DNA from: Saururus chinensis
Taxonomy: Eukaryota; Streptophyta; Magnoliopsida; Piperales; Saururaceae
Length of the DNA: 64,000 nt
Direction: 5' to 3'
Assembly: GCA_035235625.1 (NCBI GenBank)
Contig: CP141144.1
Location: forward strand, 39,926,014-39,990,013
The notes under the pieces were generated by a model. It was not told the DNA's origin and did not search any database. It was given only the letters and a program-made list of their open reading frames with translations. The translations under genes and the position numbers were made by a program. The stretch's first letter is position 1, and the number at the start of each line of letters is the position of its first letter. Shown piece after piece: positions 21,594 to 33,072 of the stretch.

Positions 21594-23255
21594 CTTTGTA
21601 ATCAACATATAATTACTTACCAAATTTATTATCTTATTACCCAAATATGTATAACCCATTCTCACCCTGTGGCATAACTATTGGTTGAAAAACATGTTGG
21701 AAACACACAAAAACAATCATACAGTATAGCACAAGTTAATTACCCATCCATGCTAAAGTTAAAAACCCTAATTTTAGTGTTATAACTGATTTGAATTTTG
21801 GGGAGGATACTTGGACATCCGATGCTCACAAAATTTAGAACATAGTCAATTTAAGAAGTCAATGACTTCAAATTAAATTGACATTACATTTTGACACCAA
21901 AACTATTTAGTCTAGAACTCTAAAAATTATGGCAGTGCTGAAAATTTTGAACAATTGGATCCCAAAGATTACAAATCAATGATACACACAAATCAAATGA
22001 TCACAAGAAATTTGGAAGCAACCTGATAAAAAAGTAGGAAAAATTTAGGATCATGGAATCACAAAATTGTAATGGCCTTATAGTGATTCTAGAAAATTTA
22101 ATAATTCAAAATTAAAATATAAAAATCCTAAAAAATATAGTTTGAAATTAGACTCATTTATGAACATTCACTAATTTTCGTAGCCAATTCCATAAAGAAA
22201 AGCCCTTGAAATTAAGTCATAAACTTAGGAGTTCCACCAACTAGATGAAAGTAAATTCTAGAGAAGAATAACTTTTTAATGGGATAAACTCAACCAAGAT
22301 TTGTGAAAAGTTTACCAAACTGATACGAAAAAGTCATGAACATGATCTCGGTGAAAATTCAGCCCAAAATACAATTAGACGGCCAAACGAAAATGACTAT
22401 TTTAGATGTATAGTGTAAACCAAGGTGAATAATCATTAAATAGAAGGACTCTAACACAAGTTCACGAATTCTATCATCAACATACCACATGAACTTAGCA
22501 ACCACATGATTCATCCACATGAATATAGGCCTAAATCAAACTACCACTGAAAATCACCACAAGAATGTAAATTAGCAAGTGTAGGTCATTTACCTATTAA
22601 TTAAATTTAAAAAACATTGATTCGAAGAAGTGAAGAAAAGCAAGATCCTTTCTTAATCAAACCTTAATTCGTAGAAGAAAGACTTAGGCCCTTGCTTCTG
22701 AGAATTCAATTAAATTTAATAACATTGAAACCCCCGATTCTCTTACATTGAGACAACCCTAATAATCTCAAACTAGCCCTCTAATTGGGGTGAGAGTTGA
22801 GGAGAATTCAGCAAGAAGATTATCTGATCATAGGGGTTGTTCAAGGCTCTTTGATAGCTTTTCTATGGTGGTTTTCTTCAATTCATAAGTACAAGAATAA
22901 TAGAGATGGTGGAAGAAGAAAGAGAAGAAAAGAAGGAGAGAAAAAGAAAGAGATAGGGGGAGACAAGCTGAGAAAGAGAGAGCAAGGGGAGAGGGGGATG
23001 AGCCAATAAGAGGGGGGGAGAGAGAGAAAGAGGCGCGGTGGGTGGGATGTAAGCTTATCTAATTGGATGAATTAGGAATTATCTTCAATTTAGTGTCTAA
23101 GTAGACCCTTTTGGATGGGCGAGAAGGCTTGCCCAATGTGCACCTAGGTTTTACCTATCCAGTTACCTATTTACCCAATTTCTATTAAAATGAAGCCGAA
23201 CAAATTTTAAAAAATCTAATTTTTTTCTAGAATTGATAGAAAATCAAGGTGTTAC
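20558..23255 (-). mobile_element. Ty3/gypsy LTR-like sequence, minus strand
   Basis: The high-coordinate end reads, on the minus strand, GTAACACCTTGATTTTC, like the TGTAACACC start of Tekay/Del-type gypsy LTRs. The layout just inside (A-rich blocks, purine tract at 22905-23035) resembles the minus-oriented LTR at 58159-60741. No coding domain is present. The low-coordinate boundary is a guess. Confidence 0.35.
21540..21590. repeat. (TA)n microsatellite, about 25 units
   Basis: Uninterrupted TA dinucleotides. Confidence 0.95.
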
Positions 23256-23607
23256 TCTCTCTGTCTCTCATGATCCCTTCATTTAGTAGCTGTCAAATAC
23301 AATCCACTTTTTGGAATAGTACACTATTATTTTGTAACCAAGGATCACCCAAAGGTCACCCTTAATGTCCTTGCTAGTCACTAACATTCTTATTAAACTC
23401 TAGTTTGGTCATTCAAACCCAACTAATCATACTTTGGACCCCTCTTCGACAAGTCAAGGCCCTGTAAAACTGCCTTCTAAGTACCCTCCAAGACCAGTTG
23501 TGGTTCTAAGGAAAGCCCATAGAGCCCCACCTCAACAACCCATTTATACATATATAAGAAGTACTATGCCTTTATGAGGGTCTCGAAATCAAATAATGTA
23601 ATTTTCC
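23256..23607. other. Unique flank before the 1.3-kb array
   Basis: No gene is seen. Its last bases (ATGTAATTTTCCC) lead into the first copy of the array unit and probably represent the original flank of that unit. Confidence 0.5.
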
Positions 23608-25948
23608 CTTATTTCCCTTTCCGTTTTCTTTGTTATATCATTCCAATTCCCTTCAAGAGGATGCCCGATAGGTTGAGGAGCCTGTTGGAGTTACCCACAA
23701 GTGTTTTCTAACAAGCCTTTCTTCTATATTTTTTTGTGCATTTAATTTCACTCGATTTCATCTGTTATTAACCATTTATTAGGTATCTTATCAAAGAGTG
23801 TTAACCACTAAGACTATCTCTAGTATCAATTACATCTTAAGCTCCTTAGTTCCATGTTTCTACTCAATTCTTCATAAGAATCATATTAAAATCATACTTA
23901 TATGCTTTTAACATGTTCAAAGCAACACAACAACTCAAAACTTTATTGATAGATAATAATCCTACCTTTGAGTTTAGTAATTTTTAATGGAAATTCACCT
24001 TCTCTAACCATGATATTCACTTTCTTCACTTCCTCCACTTTGAAATCTCCTGAATCCAATGTAAACCCTTGTTTTCCATAGCTCTGGATGTCTCCTCTAG
24101 CATAACGGTTCAACCGGCCAGGTCAGACTATCTCAGCTGGGTCAATTAGGCCTGGAAACCAGGAGAAAAAAACCCATTTTTTTATAAAGGCTATAGTCGG
24201 TCGAACCGGCCAGGTGGGGTTCGCTTTTTAAAACATTGGTCATTAATTGATTCAGAGCCTTCCAAAAACCGGTTCGATGGCTGCTCTCCGGGTTCCTAAA
24301 ATGTGGAGACCTCTCCGACTTTTGCTGACGACCGAGGGTTTGAGGGACCTCAGACTGTGAAACTCTGCTATGGCTTCACGTTGAAGGAGGCTCCGAGCGG
24401 CTACCATCGACAACGCCACCGGAGACAAAAAGGGTTTTTAGCAAATCCAATATCATTCAAAAGGGTACACTTGCTTCCCCGTTTTCTCCTCTTTATGACT
24501 TCTTTTCCAATAAATTTACTTTTTGGTAAAGATGTGTGTCGAGTTTTTGATTGCAAGTAGCGTAAATGGTTTGAACTATAATAGCAAGATAGGATCTTCA
24601 TATATTGAACTCCCTTAAGAACAAGGAAGTACTTTTTCCATATTGGTTTTTTACTATTGATGCAGATTTCGGAACAGAACCTGCATAGAAAGAGAGGGCA
24701 CCTCCGATGCCCAAGTCAGATGCAGAATAATTTAGGAAAATGAAAAGAGTCCCCCGTTTAGGAGCATGTGGTGTAATCTTTATATACCTTGATTGCAGGA
24801 GGTGGTTGTAACACCTTTTAATTAGTCAAAGGGTTACCTTTGAGTTAGTCAAAGCCCCACACGTTGAATTTCCATTGGTGGTTACCTATGAGTTAGTCAA
24901 AACTCCCTTATTTCCCTTGCCATTTTCTTTGTTATATCATTCCAATTCCCTTCAAGAGGATGCCCAATAGGTTGAGGAGCCTGTTGGTGTTACCCACAAG
25001 TGTTTTCTTACAAGCCTTTCTTCTATATTTTTTTTTGTGCTTTTAATTTCACTCCATTTCATCTGTTATTAACCATTTATTAGGTATCTTATCAAAGAGT
25101 GTTAACCACCAGGACTATCTCTAGTATCAATTACATCTTAAGCTCCTTAGTTCCATGTTTCTACTCAATTCTTCATAAGAATCATATTAAAATCATACTT
25201 ATATGCTTTTTACATGTTCAAAGCAACACAACAACTCAAAACTTTATTGATAGATAATAATCCTACCTTTGAGTTCAGTAATTTCTAATGGAAATTCACT
25301 TCTCTAATCATGATATTCACTTTCTTCACTTCCTCGACTTGAAATCTCTTGAATCCAATGCAAACCCTTGTTTTCCATAGCTCTGGATGTCTACTCTAGT
25401 ATAACGGTTCAACCGGCTGGGTTAGACTGTCTTGGCTGGGTCAATTAGGCCTGGAAACCCGAAGAAAAAAACCCATTTTTTTATAAAGGCTGTAGTCGGT
25501 CGTATTGGCCAGGCGGGGTCCACTTTTTAAAACATTGGTCGTTAATTGATTCAGAGCCTTCCAAAAACTGGTTCGATGGCCGTTCTCTAGGTTCCTAAAA
25601 CGTGGAGACCTCTCCAACTTTTGCTAACGACCGAGGGTCTGAGGAACCTAAGACTGTGAAACTCTGCTACGGCTTCACGTTGAACGAAGCTCCAGGCGGC
25701 TACCGTCGACAACGCCACCGGAGACGAAAAGGGTTTTTAGTGAATCCAATATCATTCAAATAGGTACTCTTGCTTCCCCGTTTTCTCCTCTTTATGACTT
25801 CTTTTCCAATAAATTTACTTTTTGGTAAAGATGTGCGTCGAGTTTTTGATTGCAAGTAGCGTAAATGGTTTGAACTATAATAGCAAGATAGGATCTTCAT
25901 ATATTGAACTCTCTTAAGAACAAGGAAGTACTTTTTCCATATTGATTT

Positions 25949-25953
25949 ATTAC
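25949..25953 (+). other. Target-site duplication (ATTAC), array side
   Basis: ATTAC stands directly before TGTTGATGC, the LTR terminus, in copy 2. The same ATTAC follows the other end of the retroelement at 32234-32238. Copy 3 has the variant ATTAT. Confidence 0.8.
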
Positions 25954-28499
25954 TGTTGATGCAGATTTCGGAACGGAACCTGCATAGAAAGAGAGGGCAC
26001 CTCCGATGCCCAAGTCAGATGCAGAATAATTTAGGAAAATGAAAAGAGTCCCCCGTGAAGAGACATACCTTGTAGTTTATATTAGGAGCATGTGGTGTAA
26101 TCTTTATATACCTTGATTGCAGGAGGCGGTTGTAACACCTTTGAATTAGTCAAAGCTCCACACGTTGAATTTCCATTGGTGGTTACCTCTGAGTTAGTCA
26201 AAGCTCCCTTATTTCCCTTACCGTTTTCTTTGTTATACCATTTCAATTCCCTTCAAGAGGATGCCCGATAGGTTGAGGAGTCTGTTGGAGCTACCCACAA
26301 GTGTTTTCTAACAAGCCTTTCTTCTATATTTTTTTTTGTGCTTTTAATTTCACTCCATTTCATCTGTTATTAACCATTTATTAGGTATCTTATCAAAGAG
26401 TGTTAACCACCAGGACTATCTCCAGTATCAATTACATCTTATGCTCCTTAGTTCCATGTTTCTACTCAATTCTTCATAAGAATCATATTAAAATCATACT
26501 TATATGCTTTTAACATGTTCAAAGCAACACAACAACTCAAAACTTTATTGATAGATAATAATCCTACCTTTGAGTTCAGTAATTTCTAATGGAAATTCAC
26601 TTCTCTAATCATGATATTCACTTTCTTCACTTCCTCCACTTGAAATCTCTTGAATCCAATGCAAACCCTTGTTTTCCCTAGCTCTGGATGTCTCCTCTAG
26701 CATAACGGTTCAACCGGCCAGGTCAGACTATCTCAACTGGGTCAATTAGGCCTGGAAACCCGGAGAAAAAAACCCATTTTTTTTATAAAGGCTATAGTCG
26801 GTCAAACCAGCCTGGCGGGATCCGCTTTTTAAAACATTGGTCGTTAATTGATTCAAAGCCTTCCAAAAACTGGTTCAATGGCCGCCCTTCGGGTTCCTAA
26901 AACGTGGAGACCTCTCCGACTTTTGCTGACGACAGAGGGTCTGAGGGACCTAAGACTGTGAAACTCTGTTACGGCTTCACGTTGAAGGAAGCTCCGGGCG
27001 GCTACTGTCGGCAACGCCACCGGAGACGAAAAGGGTTTTTAGTGAATCCAATATCATTCAAAAGGGTACTCTTGCTTCCCCGTTTTCTCCTCTTTATGAC
27101 TTCTTTTCCAATAAATTTACTTTTTGGTAAAGATGTGCGTTGAGTTTTTGATTGCAAGTAGCGTAAATGGTTTGAACTATAATAGCAAGATAGGATCTTC
27201 ATATATTGAACTCTCTTAAGAACAAGGAAGTACTTTTTCCATATTGATTTATTATTGTTGATGCAGATTTCGGGATAGAACCTGCATAGAAAGAGAGGGC
27301 ACCTCCGACGCCCAAGTCAGATGTAGAATAATTTAGGAAAATGAAAAGAGTTCCCTGTGAAGAGACGTACCTTGTAGTTTATATTAGGAGTATGTGGTGT
27401 AATCTTTATATACCTTGATTGCAGGAGGCGGTTGTAACACCTTTGAATTAGTCAAAGCTCCACACTTTGAATTTCCATTGGTGGTTACCTCTGAGTTAGT
27501 CAAAGCTCCCTTATTTCCCTTGCCATTTTCTTTGTTATACCATTTCAATTCCCTTCAAGAGGATGCCCGATAGGTTGAGGAGCCTGTTGGAGCTACCCAT
27601 AAGTGTTTTCTAACAAGCCGCCTTTCTTCTATATTTTTTTTTGTGCTTTTAATTTCACTCCATTTCATCTGTTATTAACCATTTATTAGGTATCTTATCA
27701 AAGAGTGTTAACCACCAGGACTATCTCCAGTATCAATTACATCTTATGCTCCTTAGTTCCATGTTTCTACTCAATTCTTCATAAGAATCATATTAAAATC
27801 ATACTTATATGCTTTTAACATGTTCAAAGCAACACAACAACTCAAAACTTTATTGATAGATAATAATCCTACCTTTGAGTTCAGTAATTTTTAATGGAAA
27901 TTCACCTTCTCTAACCATGATATTCACTTTCTTCACTTCCTCCACTTTGAAATCTCCTGAATCCAATGTAAACCCTTGTTTTCCCTAGCTCTGGATGTCT
28001 CCTCTAGCGTAACGGTTAAACTGGCCAGATCAGACTATCTCAACTGGGTCAATTAGGCCTGGAAACCCGGAGAAAAAAACCCATTTTTTTTATAAAGGCT
28101 ATAGTCGGTCAAACCGGCCTGGCGGGGTCCGCTTTTTAAAATATTGGTCGTTAATTGATTCAGAGCCTTCCAAAAACTGGTTCAATGGCCGCCCTCCGGG
28201 TTCCTAAAACGTGGAGACCTCTCCGACTTTTGCTGACGACAGAGGGCCTGAGGGACCTGAGACTGTGAAACTCTGCTACGACTTCACGTTGAAGGAGACT
28301 CCGGGTGGCTACCGTCGGCAATGCCACCGGAGACGAAAAGGGTTTTTAGCGAATCCAATATCATTCAAAAGGGTACTCTTGCTTCCCCATTTTCTCCTCT
28401 TTATGACTTCTTTTCCAATAAATTTACTTTTTGGTAAAGATGTGCGTCATGTTTTTGATTGCAAGTAGCGTAAATGGTTTGAACTATAATAGCAAGAGC

Positions 28500-28748
28500 A
28501 AACCTGCATAGAAAGAGAGGGCACCTCCGACGCCCAAGTCAGACGTAGAATAATTTAGGAAAATGAAAAGAGTCCCCCGTGAAGAGACGTACCTTGTAGT
28601 TTATATTAGGAGCATGTGGTGTAATCTTTATACACCTTGATTGCAAGAGGCGGTTGTAACACCTTTGAATTAGTCAAAGGGTTACCTCTAAGTTAGTCAA
28701 AGCTCCACATGTTGAATTTCTATTGGTGGTTACATATTATCCTCGTCA
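28500..28748 (-). mobile_element. 3' LTR of the Tat-like element (one end lost)
   Basis: It aligns with 32047-32233 and with the LTR parts of array copies at 24655, 25954 and 27256. The CATCAACA end is missing here through the copy 4 deletion. Confidence 0.85.
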
Positions 28749-28770
28749 GTTGCCCCCCCTCCCCTCCTTT
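28749..28770 (-). other. Polypurine tract
   Basis: On the minus strand AAAGGAGGGGAGGGGGGG, then CAAC, directly precedes the TG of the 3' LTR. Confidence 0.85.
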
Positions 28771-28794
28771 GTCTTTATACGTAGGACTTGTTTG

Positions 28795-29071
28795 TCTTTA
28801 GTTTTTAAGTCCTTCCTTTAGCCAATTTGGATTGGACATGGCCAGGATAACTTTAGTTTTTAACGTCCTTTAGCCAATTTGGACTAGACATGGTCAGGAT
28901 GACTTTAGTTTTCAACGTCCTTCCTTTAGCAAAGTTGGACTAGACATAACCAGGATGATTTTAGTTTTTAACATCCTTCCTTTAGCCAATTTGGACTAGA
29001 CATGACCAGGATGACTTTAGTTTTTAACGTCATTCCTTTAGCCAATTTGGACTAGACATGGCTAGGATGAC
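28795..29071 (-). repeat. Tandem repeat of about 57 bp, five copies
   Basis: Units carrying TTTAGCCAATTTGGACTAGAC and CAGGATGACTTTAGTTTT start near 28817, 28869, 28925, 28981 and 29037. They lie between the end of pol and the polypurine tract, where Tat/Ogre elements often carry tandem arrays. Confidence 0.9.
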
Positions 29072-29150
29072 TTTCTTTGAATATTTTAAAATTATTTAAA
29101 TGTAGAAAGAAACATTGTTATTTTATTGCTTTGAAAATAATGTTTTTACA

Positions 29151-29403
29151 TCACTGATAAAATTTCCTTAGATGCTCTGCATTCCAAGGATGGAGCACTG
29201 CTCGTCCTTCAAGATCTTCAAGCCAATATGTCCAATGTCTATTAATCTTAATTACTTTGTAAGGTCCTTCCCAATTCGGACCAAGTTTTTTTTGCTCTGA
29301 CCTCTTGTGTATTTTGGAATATCTTCCTTAATACTAGGTCGCCTTCATTAAAGGATCTCCCTTTGACCTTTTTGTTGTAGTACTTTGACATCCTTTTTCT
29401 TTT
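29151..29403 (-). pseudogene. gypsy integrase C-terminal tail
   Basis: The minus strand reads MSKYYNKKVKGRSFNEGDLV and LRK. After a one-base frameshift in an A run near 29290 it continues NWEGPYKVIKIN and LHPWNAEHLRKFYQ, then a stop at 29151-29153. This is the usual end of Tat-type integrase. It follows gag directly, so the rest of pol is deleted. Confidence 0.88.
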
Positions 29404-30755
29404 ATGTGAATGCATCTTTCTGGGCTGCTCTCACATCTTCTAGGGTAATATACTTTTAAGCCATACAGAGAAGTTTAGTCATATCTATAAGGGGATTTTT
29501 AGTAAGTGAATCCTGAAATCGTCCCAGGAAAAGGTTAGCAGTGAGGGCAGTGGTAGCCAAACTACCATTGCCTTTGTCAGTTTGTGTGAGCTCATTGCTG
29601 AATCGAGACACAAAGTCCCTAAAGGATTCGCCTTTTGTTTGTTTTAGGGTAAGGAGGTAATCAGGGCCTCAACAAAGTTTCCTACTCTTGATGAATCTAC
29701 TAATGAACATTTTACCAAGTTCTTCAAACGAATTTATTGACTTTGGTTGGAGGCGATGAAACCATGTAAGAGCTGGTCCCTTAAGACTTGTTGCAAAAGC
29801 TCGACACGTAAGAGGTTTGCCTCCCCTATATAGGGCCATCAAATATCGGTAGTACCGAAGATGGTCAGTGGGATCAGTAGTACTATCATATTGTTCAAAC
29901 ATTGGAGGAACAAATTTCTTCGGTAGTTTCGCTCCATGATTTCTTGTGAGAAGGGAGGTTCTGTGAGACCAAGGAAGGCCTCTGGATCTTCTGAATGACA
30001 GACCCTTTGCTTTTTCTTGATTTCTTCCAAGTGAGCCCCAATTATGCGAAGATGTTCATCAACATGGTCTTGAACGTTTGTATGACGAGATAACGCCTCA
30101 TGGTTATTTTGAGGAATGCGTGATGGAGCTTTGATACTCTCACCCATTTCTGAATGACGAGAGGCTAAATGGGCGTGAGGTGCAAGGCTAGAGGGACAAT
30201 CGTCTCTTCTAGAAAGAAGCCTATGATGGCTATGGTTTTCATTGCCGTGAGTATCTCTTCTATGATGGGACCGATGTTCTGAATGTCGGTGGGATACTGG
30301 GTGAAGGCTATTCCCATGTTGACGGTGTTGAGGAGGACTTTGGATGTGCTCACGAATATCTTGTTGGTCTTGGCGTAAGGCTTCAACCATGTTGGCCAAA
30401 GTTTGAACATAGTCCACCAAAGACTGTACTTGAGTACCAATGTCCTGTCCCACCAAGGTCGATTGCGGCATCATTCCTTCTTAGTTAAGAGGCAAGTGCG
30501 GTGATACTACATCCCCTGAGGTTTGATGATAGGGGGGCGTTGTCCCTCACGCAACATCATTGCCTCTTGGTTGATAGGAACTTGAAGAGGAAGTATAATA
30601 CTTGAAGTTTGACCAACTGAAAGATGCTGTCCTCCACGTGAAGTTATTGTCTCTTGTTTTAAGAGAACTTCTTCATTATATATCTCTTTTTGAGGAGCAA
30701 ATAATTTTCCCGATTGGGTTGTCACCGTCTCATTTTTTTTATTGCACAAGTACAC
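29404..30755 (-). pseudogene. gypsy gag (Tat type), frameshifted
   Basis: The first part (30755-30507 and 30474 to about 29910) is a long Gln/His/Arg-rich N-terminus with LVDYVQTLANMVEALRQDQ, a likely coiled coil. A frameshift near 29905-29950 leads to MFEQYDSTTDPTDHLRYYRY, ALTWFHRLQPKSI and FEELGKMFISRF, the Retrotrans_gag domain. A TGA follows at 29669-29671, then the same frame reads GESFRDFVSRFSNEL and KYITLEDVRAAQKDAF. There the sequence joins the integrase tail. The zinc knuckle is gone. Confidence 0.88.
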
Positions 30756-32024
30756 TATTAGATTAGAAAAAATTTTATGTCAATAATAAGACCCACAATA
30801 CGGCCTTTCACAACACAACTTGTAACAAGCTTGGTGATCATCCAAAGTGACTTAAACTATTCCCCTCAAGGTTAGCGAATGTCATTAATAACCATTGAAT
30901 GTGATAAACCCCAAAAGCATAGACTTCACTTCGATTGCTCTATGGGCTGATAGGACCATTCCACTACAAATGGATGGTCTTACTGACTGAAAAAAGTTCG
31001 GATATAAGTGAAAGGAGTTGCAGCCGGTCTTGTGCACTTATACGTGAACTCACAGCGGGTTCCTTAGAAACAGAGTACTGTAGGCAGTTTTTCCTGAGCT
31101 TACAAACCGCACCGGACTTTTATGCATCCAGAAATTTTAATCCGCGATCCAACTTCAAGCCGACCGTCAAGCTGGTTTCACAGAGCTAGTTTGACAGGTG
31201 CGATTCCAGTCTCGTTCCAGATCTTCCAAACCGTAGTCCGGCTTCAAACCGCATCAGATTTTTCCGCGGGGAGATCTGGCTTCGATCAGTTCGGATCTGG
31301 CGCTGGGATGGAGGGGCGAACGAAGCCGCACCGGTTTTCGCCTTCGAAATCTGTCGGCAAGGAGGGGCGATCTTTCAGCCCAGATCCAGCGCACCGGATC
31401 CCGCCTTCAATCAACTCGAACCTGGCTTTGAAATCCGCTGGGGAGGAGGGACGAGCAAATTTCTCCGAAGTCCAGAGCTTCTAAACCCAGATTTTTCCGC
31501 GGCGATTTCTCCCACGGTCCAGCTTCAAACCGACCTCCTCTGAGCGAACGAAGCTGCACCGGTCGTAGGCTAGTTTCTGCCCGGAGTCACCTTCAACGGG
31601 AAGTCTTCTTCCCCTTTTTTTTTATATTTGACCGATTTCGCAACGGTGAAAGTCCGTTCCTTTTTTTTTTATGGATCTGTTCTCGACGAACTTGACCGAT
31701 TTCACAACGGAAAAAGGCCTTTTTTTTTAGATCTGTTCCGGCGAACTTCAGATTTCACAACAGAGAAAGGCTTTTTTTTATCTATATGGGGCACACGACC
31801 CGACTTCTACCGAGCCACATCGATGTCAAGTAAAAATTTGACAACGAGAGCTGTATTCGGGATTGAGTCGAACGAGAAGTGAGATCCCATAATTCTTCAG
31901 TTCATCTGCTGCTTCTTCTGGCTTTCCAGATTCATCCAAAATTGTTTTTCTTGTTCGCCGACGGGATGAGTACCAGTGTCTGCTTTTCACCGAGAAAGAG
32001 AAAAGGAGCCGGAAAAGCCTTTCC
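30756..32024 (-). mobile_element. Leader of the Tat-like element
   Basis: About 1.3 kb between the primer-binding site and gag, with several related blocks (CTTCAAACCG, AGATCTGGCTTCGA, ACAACGGA..AAGGCC) on the plus strand. No protein family is seen. Confidence 0.6.
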
Positions 32025-32046
32025 GTTCCCACAGGCGGCGCCAAAC
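32025..32046 (-). other. Primer-binding site of the Tat-like element
   Basis: On the minus strand the LTR end CATCAACA is followed by GTTTGGCGCCGCCTGTGGGA. TGGCGCC.TCTGTGGGA-type sites are usual in Tat/Ogre elements. Confidence 0.8.
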
Positions 32047-32233
32047 TGTTGATGCAGATTTCGGAACGGAACCTGCATAGAAAGAGAGGGCACCTCCGAC
32101 GCCCAAGTCAGATGCAGAATAATTTAGGAAAATGATAAGAGTCCCCCGTGAAGAGACGTACCTTGTAGTTTATATTAGAAGCATAAGCTCCACACGTTGA
32201 ATTTCCATTGGTGGTTACATATTATCCTCGTCA
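32047..32233 (-). mobile_element. 5' LTR of the Tat-like element (internally deleted)
   Basis: It has both termini (TGACGAGG and CATCAACA on the minus strand) but lacks about 70-80 bp present in the 3' LTR between TTAGAAGCAT and AAGCTCCAC. Confidence 0.85.
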
Positions 32234-32238
32234 ATTAC

Positions 32239-33051
32239 TCATTCTCTTCATGAATCAATCTCCTTTCTATGTTGAGATGGAACTACATTACTACTTCTGC
32301 TGAAGTCTTCATAAATATTTGCATTTTTCTTTGTTTGTTTTCAACTTCTTATTGAATTCTCATTTTTTCCTGTTAATACTTCCAATTTCCTGAACGCTTG
32401 TACGGTTAACTTTGGAAAAAAAAGAAGAAAAATGAACAAAAATAACTTTAATGTGTTACTTATTTTAAATTTAATAATGTGGTTTGAGGAAAAAAATACA
32501 ATCCATGGTTCCTGTGAGTGGCAACATACGTCAGGGATCAGTCTTGCTGTGACTCGAGTTGGGTGTTGTTAGTACGGTCTGCTGTATGGCAATCTCTCGT
32601 CATATGTATAAGTCCATGACTGATATGTGGCATTGGGGGGTTCCTTATGCAATTTGTGCTTTTCATCTCAAGATTAGAAAGGATTTTTTAATATCAATTT
32701 GAAATTAGTCTTAACAATCTGCTGGAAAATACATATATTGAAAAAGTAATTATTAATCTTTGTTTAATTAAGGATGTAAGTGTTAACTTCACATTGCCTG
32801 TTGGTGCGTCTTTAATGGATAACAATAAAGTCAATAAGTTTTATTATTGGCTGTTGGCTCTCACTGAATTTTCAATTTCCCCCTATTTCCCCCTATTTCT
32901 TCTCTTGCTTTCTTAAGAAGAATGGTGGATTAGTTGGGAACCATCAATTCTCCTATTAATTTCCATTAGATTTTCTTTTCCAATTGAATTGACTGCTTTA
33001 CAAATTTTAGATTGTTTCTTTTCTACACAAGTTTTTTATCATGCATTTCAG
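32239..33051 (+). promoter_or_regulatory. Upstream region of the ARM-like gene
   Basis: AT-rich sequence between the retroelement and the first coding exon. The acceptor-like ATGCATTTCAG at 33041-33051 suggests that an untranslated first exon and an intron lie here, but I cannot place the exon. Confidence 0.4.
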
Positions 33052-33072
33052 ACTAACTGAATTTTCTTTTCT

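Larger units (their letters stand above)
23608..28748. repeat. Tandem array of about four 1.3-kb units
   Basis: Units begin with CTTATTTCCCTT near 23608, 24906, 26208 and 27509, a spacing of 1298-1302 bp. Each unit holds about 1050 bp of non-LTR sequence followed by about 250 bp of the LTR of the gypsy element at 28500-32233. In copies 1-3 the LTR part is cut at TTAGTCAAA.CTCC and joined to the next CTTATTTCCC; the last copy keeps the complete LTR end (ATATTATCCTCGTCA). Copy 4 has lost about 97 bp across the LTR start. Copies differ mainly by scattered substitutions and small gaps. Confidence 0.93.
28500..32233 (-). mobile_element. Tat-like Ty3/gypsy element with pol deleted
   Basis: On the minus strand the order is 5' LTR (32233-32047), primer-binding site, leader, gag, integrase tail, tandem repeats, polypurine tract, 3' LTR (28748-28500). 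The element ends in TGACGAGGATAATATG and GCATCAACA. The ATTAC duplication is found at 32234-32238 and, in array copy 2, at 25949-25953. The gag YDSTTDPTDHL motif and the primer-binding site are typical of the Tat group. Protease, reverse transcriptase, RNase H and the integrase core are missing, so the element cannot move on its own. Confidence 0.88.

Noticed and set aside
23608-28748. Regular repeats considered as CRISPR or a classic satellite
   Set aside because: Unit of 1.3 kb with LTR content in a plant genome; not CRISPR. It is also not a classic satellite because only four copies exist and the history can be read from the insertion footprint.
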